Shown here piece after piece: positions 46,450 to 55,630 of a DNA stretch of 64,000 nt. Each line of letters starts with the position of its first letter. The stretch's first letter is position 1. This DNA comes from Isoetes taiwanensis (Eukaryota; Streptophyta; Lycopodiopsida; Isoetales; Isoetaceae). The stretch spans positions 18,260,652-18,324,651 of the forward strand of contig JAJEKV010000014.1 of the NCBI GenBank assembly GCA_021234155.1. The letters run 5' to 3'. Under the pieces are notes generated by a model, which saw only the letters and a program-made list of their open reading frames with translations, had not been told where the DNA came from and did not search any database. The position numbers and the translations under genes were made by a program.

Positions 46450-47470
46450 CAAGATATAAGTGGCAGTTTCTTATAGCTGAATTTAAAGTTCTTTAATAAC
46501 GCTCGAATGTTTTTACAGGGACTATATCACGTGCATAAGCAGTATCAGTTGATTTTGTATATTGCTTGACGTTTTATTTTCATTGCTAAAAGACATTGCC
46601 TTCTTCAATCAGGAGCATCGGCAGCTTCGCGTTTGTGGCATGATAGTCTGCACATGGGCTTTTAATGATACATCAATGTTCTAGATGATAAATGCTGGGT
46701 TGAAATACACAATATTGTTGATCAGTTGTATTATGAGATGATACCTACTATATGATCTAAATCTTGCTATTGCCATTCCGCTCATATTTGACGACCATGC
46801 ACATGTGCAAACAACATTTGCATAACCACATTGTTACATTGTATGGAGATATATTCTTATAAGGGAGAGAAGAAATATGCACGGTTCAACAAAAATTGGC
46901 AGTAACTTGTGACAAAGATTCTTTTAAAGAATTACTGGATGAAAATGTTAGAGAGATGAAGCGTTTAGGGACCAACACTGGTAATGGAATAGTCATAGAC
47001 TGATAACTACTTCTTAAAGCATTTGTGGATGAAGAGAGCTAGAACATACGGCCAAAATAAGCTCTATTACAAATCATAGGAAAACGCAACGGTCTTAATA
47101 TGAAAAGACGTACAAAGTTCCCCATAAAGAGAAATATATAAATATGAGAAAATGAAAAGTTCAAACGATAAACAAGATGTAAGAGAATTAGCTCTTTTTT
47201 CATGTAACCAACTGTTCCAATTTGAAATAATTGGTACAAAAACCATGTTATCTAGATTGGAGGCATAATGCAACGAGGTAACGGTTCTGTAAAGTGCATT
47301 TAATTTTTTCTTCTTACATTCTTATTATAGAAAATAAACTACCTAAGCGTCACAAGACAATTAAGAGAAAGATAAGCATTTGTTTTGCATTGAAGTTCAT
47401 GAATTAGTATTTATTATCTGCACATGAGTGGTTTATATACAAAAAAATATTTAGAACCCAAGAGTTACAG
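46450..47470. other. No recognised gene
   Basis: AT-rich DNA. Frames near 47039-47273 on the minus strand have no recognisable features. Confidence 0.4.
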
Positions 47471-47640
47471 TCATAACACACTATAATGTGATATTTATTA
47501 TTACGACATTGTTTTAAAAAGCCAAACACACAGAACCCCTCGTAACAGAATCTATAATGCCACATTTGTTATTACGACATTATTTGTAAAAAGCCAAAAG
47601 CACAAAATACCCCTCATATTACGACATTGTTTGGAAAAGT
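47471..47640. repeat. Short degenerate tandem repeat
   Basis: ATTACGACATTGTTT-like word appears three times, with AAAAAGCCAAA-CACA and ACCCCTC between copies. Confidence 0.7.
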
Positions 47641-47804
47641 CTTTATAAAACAACTCTCTTATGTTGAACATTAGAAAAGGGGTTAGAATCAAACCCAACA
47701 TACAATTTCTTAGTTTTTAACATTTTGTCGTATGTGCACTAAATTAAATCAGGTCATTAACACGTTCCCAACGTTAGCCCAGCAATGCTGGACACGCATT
47801 TACT

Positions 47805-47890
47805 AGTATAAGCTATGGTTGATGAAAGATTGATATTTATGAGGGGATTAATGCTTCATTCGAACGAGTTCTACATAATAGTCCACCAGT
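47805..47890 (+). repeat. Short LTR fragment, copy R5
   Basis: AAGCTATGGTTGATGAAAG through ATTAATGCTTCATTCGAACG matches R1 near 36795-36855. Confidence 0.6.
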
Positions 47891-47999
47891 TATTGTGCAT
47901 ACTCGCGAGAGGGAAGCATTGATCCACTTAAATTGCGGGTCAAGTGATTTAGCTCCAGTTTCCTCAGTTTAGCCTGATCATCAAGGGGCCCCATCATCA

Positions 48000-48540
48000 A
48001 CGAGCAAATCTATTTCAAAAGATTAGCAAGATCTCCCGATGGGTTATCGCAATAATCTCCTCTTCTCAAGTTGGGATGAGTTCTTGGTTTTAATGCCCTC
48101 AAGATCGGATGCCCAGGAGCTTCCCAAGTGTAGCTTCTCGGCCACGTCCCAAGTGCAAAAGACCAAAACTCGGCCCCCAAAATGCAAACCCTTCAAGAAC
48201 TTGGCAACTCACAGGGTTTACGTTTCGGAGTTCCTATCCTTGTCAGATTCGGCCAGGACCTTGCGCCGCGTCTTGAAGTAGAGGGGCGGGTGTCAAGCTC
48301 AGAGCACGGGCCCTAAAACCCCCGGGAAGTAGCTTGCCCCAAAAGTCCTCTCCCAGAGGCCCTGGCGACGGACGGGCAACCTCCCCTATCCGGAATCGTG
48401 ATTTGGCTCTTCCATTGGGCTCAGAGCATCGACATTGCCCTGGGGACTAAGTTTCCTCGAGACCTGTGATTTGAAGTAAAAATAATGCAAACGGCTGTGG
48501 TGCCATAATAATATTATAACACAAGAATTTGGCGTCGGCG
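48000..48540. other. GC-rich segment of unknown nature
   Basis: Base composition differs clearly from both sides. A frame at 48039-48281 (80 codons, 'MGYRNNLLFSSWDEF...') has no domain that I recognise. Confidence 0.3.
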
Positions 48541-48564
48541 AAGCCGGCGCCTTGTGCACCGCTG

Positions 48565-48575
48565 GGAGTCGAACC
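48565..48575 (-). promoter_or_regulatory. Pol III B-box-like sequence
   Basis: On the minus strand it reads GGTTCGACTCC, a perfect B box within TTGGGTTCGACTCCCAG, which could form a T-arm. No good A box is seen upstream, so this is a possible tRNA-derived SINE fragment, not a tRNA gene. Confidence 0.35.
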
Positions 48576-48603
48576 CAAGTGCGACCCTCGATGCGGCAAC
48601 AAT

Positions 48604-48643
48604 GGTGTAGAGGGAGCATCAATATCGGTGCTCCCTCTACACC
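48604..48643. repeat. Perfect 15-bp inverted repeat
   Basis: GGTGTAGAGGGAGCA (48604-48618) and TGCTCCCTCTACACC (48629-48643) with a 10-base loop. On the minus strand it lies just before the B-box-like sequence. Confidence 0.9.
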
Positions 48644-48867
48644 TTGGGCATGGCAAATGCGTATAGACCATTTCTAGGAAATGTGCTCTTCAAGGCAAAG
48701 TTGACCTCACGTAGTGTGCAAAAAATGACCTTGATGTGCTAGAATATGGGGCAAGTCCATTGCAATAGCGATGACACGATTGCAATGATACGAAATAATT
48801 TTTGAAACTTAATTTTTAAGCATATGTTTCCACATTTAAAGTATGGGACAAAGTTTGATGGCTTTAG

Positions 48868-49085
48868 TGTGGCATGGAAGTTAACAATGGTCTAAATATG
48901 GCCTTTAAATACTTTCAAAGCCCAGTGATGCAACCGCCTTAGAGGATTTTTGTCTACAAAAGACCTTAAGAAATGGTTAACAGTGGTCAATATATGACCT
49001 TTGAATACTTTCAAGGTCCAATTATGCAATGGCCTTAGAGCATGTTGGTCTAAACTAGACCTTAGAAAATGGTCAACAATGGGAC
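48868..49085. repeat. Tandem repeat of about 105 bp, two copies
   Basis: Words TACTTTCAA-G-CCCA, TGCAA--GCCTTAGAG and AGACCTTA-AAATGGT-AACA recur in the same order twice. Confidence 0.75.
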
Positions 49086-49669
49086 ATTGCTCTAAATTGC
49101 TTATTGTTTCTATATATCTTCAAGTGTTGGGGCATCATGGATTACTTTGTGGACTCTATGGTTTATGTAGAATATACCATGTCTTAATATTGAATCATAT
49201 AATGTGAACGATCAATGCAGAATCTGAAAGGCATGCTTTGATAAATACATGGGAAGTTTTTATATGGTGCAATATTGCATAATATGCCTAATGTTTGTTT
49301 TCAAGCAAACCTACGACTAAAAAAAACATAAATAATGCAATGGTTAGGGGTTTGCTCACCGATTTTTTTAGACTGAAGCGCTGCCCAGATGGTTTGAGCA
49401 CTATCATGGAAACAATATCGTGGAAAATTTGGCCTTTGGCAAAAATAAAGTAAAGGCAAATGGGCTTGATTTCGCAACTATGTTACAGACATAAATAATG
49501 TGGCAGTAGCCCACAAAGTTTAGCTGCAAGAACGAACTATGGTTTCATACAAATCCGGGTGAAAGGCATAGAGCAATAGCTGCATGAAGTAAGATTGGAT
49601 GCTTCAGTAAAGCGGGGTGAATCAGAGCAAGCCGAGCTTGATTTTTTTTACAGCCCAGAGATTAAAAAT

Positions 49670-50163
49670 CCATCCCAGCTCATTGCTTTTAATACCCTCC
49701 AAAGGTTTCAGCTACTGGATGGTGGAATTTGAAGTTATAATTTCAATGTGGAAATGTTGCTATAATGATTAATCTCTCTCCGGATCTACTTCAGATAATA
49801 ATGCCAAGACTCCACGTGAAAACAGAGAATTTAAGAGCTGCACCATAAATACGTGGAAAATCTGTGGACCTGGAAATGAATTGCATGATCTGCTGCTCAT
49901 TTTATAAAGGTGGTTTTCTATTGGCCATCACTTCATGTTTTTTAATTCTTTCCAACAAAGATCTCTACTGGATGGTGGAATTTGAAGTTCTATTACAATG
50001 TGGAAAGGTTGCTTTAATGGTTAATCTCTCTCCGGATCTACTTCACATGATAATGCCAAGACTCCACGTGAAAACAGAGAAATTTAGGAACATCACTATA
50101 AATACTTGGTACATCTGTGGACCTGAAAATAAATTTGCAGGACCTCTGCTGATTTGTCCTTCT
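49670..50163. repeat. Direct repeat of about 240 bp, two copies
   Basis: CTACTGGATGGTGGAATTTG starts at 49711 and 49965. TCTCTCCGGATCTACTTCA and GCCAAGACTCCACGTGAAAA are in both. Roughly 85% alike by eye. Confidence 0.85.
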
Positions 50164-50636
50164 CTAAATGGTTGACTACATGTTCAATAATTTTTTCAGA
50201 ATTTCATGGTTGTTTGGTTATGCCTATTGTACTATGCTTCTATTCAAAGCATGTAAAAGACATGTCCATCAGCTTGCTATTATTTAAGCATCTTAGTTGA
50301 TTGTTATTCAAAACAAATTTCGAGTCGATATCACACCATAATTCCATGGAAACGGCCTTTCTTTGTAGATAATATGGTAGCTTCGGTATCAACAACGGCT
50401 CATGCATCTCTCTTTGGTGACTTAATGCATCAGTCAAAGACATCATGTATTTTACCTTGCACCAATAATTGATGTCCATGATAAAACTATAGGTTCAAAG
50501 GGCATCATGTTTATTAAATCTTACGATTCGGACATGTACCACTGAACGTCCAAGAAGATCAATCAAACCTGCAATAATGTGGTAGAGCTAGGAGAATGCC
50601 ATGGCCTTCACTTATTAAGCTAAACAGAAGCAACCT
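50164..50636. other. Spacer before the PPR fragment
   Basis: No gene recognised. Confidence 0.4.
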
Positions 50637-51178
50637 TCATTGATAAAGCACGCATGGTCTGCAAGCGTAAATAACAGAAGTGAAAGTGACTTCATTTGGT
50701 TCCACACCTTCAAGTTGCATCTTTTTAAAAAGGCTCAAGGCTACATTGGCATGGCCATGCTGAGCATATCCTGCTATTATATTACTCCACAAAACAGTTT
50801 CACGTGCATGTAATCTACAAAAAACCTCATATGCATCTTCTATTTTTCCACAGTTGGCATACATAGCAACAAGAGCACTAGCCACATAGGCAAAAGAGGC
50901 CCATCCAGATTTTTCCGGATAAGCATGAGCATATTTTCCTGATTTGAGTGCTGATAGAATTGCACAAGCATTAAGAATATTGAAAAGAGTAACATCATTT
51001 GGTTCCACACCTTCCTCTTGCATCTGTTGAAAGCATTCAAGAACCTCCATATTGTTCCCATGTTGAAAGCAGTTGTCTAGAGTGTTTTTCCAGTTAATAA
51101 GACGTCCAACTAAAACCCTAGAATTGACCCTCTTGACCTTCAAATCCGGCTCCTTTGCCTGGAAAACCAGCTGTGTTT
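50637..51178 (-). pseudogene. Pentatricopeptide repeat (PPR, PLS-type) gene fragment
   Basis: Encodes about four and a half PPR units: NTLDNCFQHGNNMEVLECF, VEPNDVTLFNILNACA, YVASALVAMYANCGKIEDAY, RETVLWSNIIAGYAQHGHAN and VEPNEVTFTSVIYAC. These are typical P, L and S motifs of plant organelle RNA-binding proteins. There is no ATG at the start of the frame and no N-terminal signal. After VIYAC the frame breaks: the expected continuation (S-H-A-C-F-I-N-E-G-C, like SHAGLVDEG) is encoded one base out of register. No E or DYW domain follows. It is therefore a truncated copy. Its 5' end stops about 55 bp before the Gypsy LTR. Confidence 0.85.
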
Positions 51179-51463
51179 GCCTATGAATAAGCCAAATGCA
51201 ACCACATTTCTCTCTAAACGGAATTCGAGACCTGTGACGTTCCCCTAAAATATACGGTATGTATATGTATATTTTGGGCTACGTCACCATACAATCCATC
51301 GTATATAGATTGGTATGTCAATTAGATAGATTCAAGTCATATTATAATGTAACTTGATCAACCTTAGGAAAGGTTAAATCCACGTGGCACTACCTGATTG
51401 GAGTAGTTAGCCACGTGTTCGCATCCCATTGGACAAGGTGTCAACCCTAACCCTAACTTTGCC

Positions 51464-51471
51464 TATAAATA
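51464..51471 (+). promoter_or_regulatory. TATA box in the Gypsy LTR, with telo-box-like repeats
   Basis: TATAAATA, preceded at once by AACCCTAACCCTAAC and followed by CTAACTCTAACCC. The right LTR has the same arrangement (TATAAATA at 63259). The ACCCTAA words resemble the telo-box found in promoters of plant growth-linked genes. Confidence 0.6.
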
Positions 51472-51912
51472 CCTAACTCTAACCCAGAACACTTTTGCTC
51501 CTCCCACTCTTGAGGCTATTGTCACACCCGAAGTTCAAAATCAAGATCCAGAAGCTGCGGCATAGCACGGTCTAGCGGCCCAAGCAGCGTGGACGTGTTA
51601 GATTCAGTTGCAGTAATCTCGAACCCTGAAGAATCGATGGAGACCCCAGGATCAAGAGGCAATGCGTCAGGAGCAGGTATTTTGAAGCAGTTTCAGCTAT
51701 AGAGACGAAGTAGAGTCATGTATTCTAGTAGAGCCTTCCTAGAATCACTATTTCACCTCATGAATCGAATCAATGAACCCTAACTCCCTAGTTAGATTCA
51801 TGTGATTAGGTTAGATCTTATTCTTATTGTTCATATGTTATGGATATGATATGGTTGATCTCTTGTTATGCTCCTCATGTATTGGGAAGGGGAGTAGAGA
51901 CCTAGCGGCGTA

Positions 51913-52353
51913 GGATAATCTTACCCTGGATTGGGGGATCCCGGAGGTGTGATCCCGGAGGACGACATCCCCAGAGGGCGTGTGATCCCGGAGGGCGGGA
52001 TACTGCGCAGTAACTGCGGAAAACAAAAGCCCCTTATAGCGAAAATCAGCCAAGTTTTCTTATGCTTTTTTCTTGGCCGATCCTCCACGGAATCGGCTGG
52101 GGTTTGTGCGAGGTTGGTCGGAATGGGCTTGAGAAGAGCTGTAGTTTGATGCCAAGGAGGAAGAGAGGGCAGCGCCGCTGCTATCAGGAAGCAAAAATCC
52201 GGCCAAAAAATGGTCCTAAAGCTGCTTGCCGATCACCTTTTAAGCTGCTTGCTGATTAGCGGGGATCACGTCCTCCCGGGATCACCGCGTCCTCGAGATC
52301 CCGTCCTCCGGGATTACACCTCCGGGATCCCCCAATCCAGGGTAAGACTATCC
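51913..52353. mobile_element. MITE-like element with 52-bp terminal inverted repeats
   Basis: The arms 51913-51964 and 52302-52353 match in 50 of 52 positions; each begins GGATA(A/G)TCTTACCCTGG and includes GGGGGATCCCGGAGGTGT. Near the ends the motif GATCCCGGAGG recurs several times in both orientations, like transposase-binding subterminal repeats. The right LTR has no such insert. GAGACCTAGC(G/A)GC lies on both outer sides (51897-51909 and 52360-52372), 3 and 6 bp from the arms, and may be the target duplication. The superfamily is unknown. Confidence 0.85.
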
Positions 52354-53312
52354 CGAGCCGAGACCTAGCAGCCTTATGTATGATGCTTCTAGATAGACCC
52401 ATAATACCTATTACATGCAGCCTGTGCATAGAGCCCACCCGGACTAAGGGAGTTATGGATTGACTGAGCACCAGATAACGGGATCGGTGGCGAGATGGAG
52501 GAATAGTCCCTGGCCGCCGGCTCTCATGGGGGACTTGGGGCGCACTAGGCCTATGGTCGGTCGCCGTGTGGGCGGGCATGGGTTAAATCACCCCTGGATC
52601 AGCGGTGTCGCCCGATCACGAAGAGCCGCAGTGTCGGCCTGGTTCTTGCTTTGGGGGTTAAAGGCGTGAACGGGCGTGTGTCGCCCGCGATCCTCTAGTT
52701 GCCCATCGAATCACCGATTTTTGGGAAGGGGAGATGTAACCCGACCTTGCCTCATCCGGACCCGGGGGAGATGAAACACAGGAGTAGTCTCTTTGGGTGA
52801 TCCCAAGAGATTATGCGTATCCGGTGACTCTGATCCGCGCTATAGCTCGATTTAGCCCTTCTGCAAAGTATGCACAGGAGGGGCGGATGGAGTGGTCAAC
52901 CCTTAGCCATTGTCTTATAGCCAGCCCCGCCATTGTTTATACTTCCGTCTGTATCTATCATGAGACACTAACCGTCAGTATACTTTCCCCACGAGTCAGA
53001 GCTTGGGTAGAAGCTTTATTGTTTTATGGTGTATTGATCCTTCTGACGACTCTATGGATGGATTGAGCTATCCTTCGAGGTAGACTTATTGTTGTTATTG
53101 TTAGTTGCTAGTACTGACATTTAGTTATATGCTTCCGCTGTATTAGGAGTCCATAGGGGACGGATTTACGAGACACCTCCGTGTCCCTTACCGTTCTAGC
53201 CATCCCTAGAACGGGATAGATGGAGGGCCCATCCGATGAAGCGACACAATCGTTGGGGGATTTTCCGTGGAGTGTACGGTGGTTTCCGTATATTGTGCGG
53301 GGAGCGTCACAA

Positions 53313-53325
53313 TGGTATCAGAGCC
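53313..53325 (+). other. Primer binding site (initiator tRNA-Met)
   Basis: TGGTATCAGAGCC begins one base after the LTR. Confidence 0.93.
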
Positions 53326-53850
53326 ATGTTCTTGGTTGACCAAGAACTAGCACTGCCCATATCCCTGATTTAATAGACTAATTGACCTAGAAAAAGGTAT
53401 GGAATGAACTCGAACCTCGTTAAGTGGGGAGAAATTTTTTTTTTCCCAATAGGAGGGTCCTAGAGTTAAATTAAATTCTAGTTAAAAAGGGGATGAAAAA
53501 TGGAGTCAAATGAACATTCTAGAAAGTTTGGGGTGGAAATTATGCATCTACATCAAATCTCACCTAAAAAGGGTCAAAGAATTATTAAATTCTGAGGTCC
53601 CAGTGAAAAATGGTGAAGATTCATAATTTCCCAACCAAGAAAATACGAAAATTCAAATTGAGAGGGATATTAATGAAAGGGGGCTCAATAAATTCCACCA
53701 TAATTGAAGAAGGAATATTCCTCTAAAATTCCCCATAAACCGCCTTTTAAACCTCATATTAACTAAAAACCCTCAAAAAGTCTCTTGTCCTTTTTCTTAG
53801 CGATAAGCAGTTTCCTAGCCAATCAACGTCAGTTTTCAGAAATATAAAAC
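53326..53850 (+). other. Leader of the Gypsy element
   Basis: About 525 bp of A-rich non-coding DNA between primer site and the first ATG at 53851. This is where a packaging signal would be expected. Confidence 0.5.
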
Positions 53851-54952
53851 ATGGCAAGAACCAAATCCACCGCCAGAGTTGTTGGCCCATACGCAGAACA
53901 AATTCACTTATCCGCTCTAGCAGCAGCCGGCCAGCCAGCCACCCCCTCATGAAGAAGAAGTAGTTGAAGAAGAAGGGGAAGAAACAATTGAGGAAGAAGA
54001 GGAAGAATCAAGTGAAGAACAGGAGGTTGACGAAGAACGGGCCGAAGAAGAAGCAGTCACTAGACCCACAACAGGTGGGAAGCAGCTGTCGAAAAGTATG
54101 AGACCCGACCCCCAGGAGCGACAAGTGCGACCAAGAAAGAAAGGCAAGGAAAAAGTATCTGAATGGGCCTCCGAAAGGAGGGAGAGAAAGAGAAAGGAGA
54201 GAGAGGAGGAGGCCAGAAGGCAAGAAAGGAGGACGAAGAGGAGGCAGGATAGGCCTAGGGGGACAATTACCATTCAAGAACCCCCTAGGGATGAAGAACC
54301 AACTGAAGAACAAGAGGATGAGGCCGAGGAAGAGGAGGAGGAAGACCCTTTAGTCGAAAAATCAGAGGATGAGGCCGAACCCTCCGACCCCAATGCCCCT
54401 CCACCATACCCAACATGGCCCAAGGCACAAAAGACCAAAAAGAAGCAATTGCTGGGCGAAAGGGCGTTCAAATTGAGTCACGACGCCCAATTTGAGAGAA
54501 AGAAGGCGGCGTATAAAATATATTTTCGCCGCTGGTACCGTTACAATGAATGGTATTGCAAGCAGAACCTCACAAGGACTGTAAAGGGGGGCAGGCCCAA
54601 GAAAAATCAGCCGAAACTGCCCCCACCACACCCCAGAGAGCCGAAGAGGGTCCACCATGGACCCAACTCGAAGCACTCCCGTGTATTTAGAAAGATTAGG
54701 CACTTCCAACAGTGCACAAATCTTCTTATACGCAAGGCACCCTTCGAGCGGTTGCTCAGAGAAGTGTTGCAGGAGTTTAAGACGGACTATCGGGTCACGC
54801 CTCTGATGGTTCGTGCTCTGCAAGAAGCTTCGGAGGCGGAGCTGGTCCAATTATTCGAAGAAGATAACCTCTGTGCTATTCATGCAAAGAGGGTTACCGT
54901 AATGCCGAAGGATATTCACCTGGCAAGAAGAATTAGAGGGGCAAAGTTCTAG
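53851..54952 (+). pseudogene. Histone H3-like ORF of the Gypsy element, one frameshift
   Basis: The ATG at 53851 encodes MARTKSTAR, nearly the canonical H3 tail (ARTKQTAR) with the Lys9 position changed to Val. After about 33 codons the frame ends at TGA; one base out of register the reading continues unbroken to 54952. That second part has a Glu-rich stretch of about 50 residues, TTGGKQLSK (like STGGK...KQLA of H3), a Lys/Arg/Glu-rich region, a Pro-rich linker, and then a full histone fold over the last 95 residues: [19 protein letters not shown] (alpha-N and alpha-1 start), EFKTDYRV (loop 1), [20 protein letters not shown] (alpha-2), [20 protein letters not shown] and RRIRG (alpha-3). IRHFQ..TNLLI is closer to plant CENH3, while loop 1 lacks the CENH3 extra residue and resembles canonical H3. 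The protein would be about 365 residues against 136 for H3. It lies directly after the LTR leader, where gag normally starts. Confidence 0.9.
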
Positions 54953-55073
54953 GTAGTTAATTAATCGTCTAAAAATTTTGTAATTTTGTTTCCAAAGCAA
55001 TATAAAGATGTTTTATTACTTGTTAAAATTAAAATTTTAAGGAAATTGGAAAAGTCAACGGTGTCAAAAAGTC

Positions 55074-55146
55074 CACTCGGGTCACACCGCGCCAATCGGC
55101 CTTCCGAGGGGCTCAGAAACCCCTTTCGCGCGGTGTAACCGGAGTG
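55074..55146. repeat. Cruciform repeat 1
   Basis: Arms 55074-55092 (CACTCGGGTCACACCGCGC) and 55128-55146 pair with two mismatches. Inside, GAGGGGCTC and ACCCCTTT can form a second stem. It begins 120 bp after the H3-like stop codon. Confidence 0.88.
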
Positions 55147-55263
55147 GGGTAATTTAAGTGACAAATAAGTTAGATTTTAAGAAATAAACATGCTAGGTTG
55201 TCTATTTTTGGGGAATAAATGCAAGATAGCAAAATCGAGATCTTAGAAATAGAGTTTGACCCA

Positions 55264-55334
55264 AATTCGGTCACACCGCGCCAATCGGCCTTCCGAGGGG
55301 CTCGGAAACCCCTTTCGCGCGGTGTAACCGAAGT
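55264..55334. repeat. Cruciform repeat 2
   Basis: The central 60 bases equal those of repeat 1 apart from one base (CTCA/CTCG). The arm ends (TTCGG...CCGAAG) differ from repeat 1 but still pair, which looks like compensatory change or repeated sequence-specific insertion. Confidence 0.88.
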
Positions 55335-55630
55335 CGCCCGATTTGATCTAAAACATGTCCAAATTTGTTCAAACAAAAAGAATTAGCATGTTTTCCGCCT
55401 TGTTCTAGCTACCTTAGCATTTCATATCTTTTAGATTGGTCAACCATAGCCCATAAAAGTTAGAATTTTCTAAACACTTATGATTGGCACGTAAACCTAG
55501 GAACCCTAATCCCTATAAAAGGAAGGTCATTTTCTACCTTTTCTTCTTGGAGAGAGCTCCTATCCCTTTAGGCGATTTTTCGGACCTTATACAATTTTAT
55601 AAAACCGTCTTTTACACCTACCTTGCACTA

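Larger units (their letters stand above)
51233..53311 (+). repeat. 5' LTR of the Gypsy element
   Basis: 2079 bp including a 441-bp MITE. It starts TGTGACGTTCCCC and ends GGGGAGCGTCACA, so the termini form a good inverted repeat with TG...CA ends. Confidence 0.95.

Noticed and set aside
48541-48645. tRNA gene on the minus strand
   Set aside because: A B box exists but no A box or cloverleaf could be found.
51440-51490. Telomere repeat array
   Set aside because: Only a few ACCCTAA words in the LTR promoter, present in both LTRs; not a telomere or an interstitial telomeric array.
53947-54850. Minus-strand Ser/Leu-rich ORFs opposite the H3-like ORF
   Set aside because: They mirror the Glu/Lys-rich coding of the plus strand; no domain.
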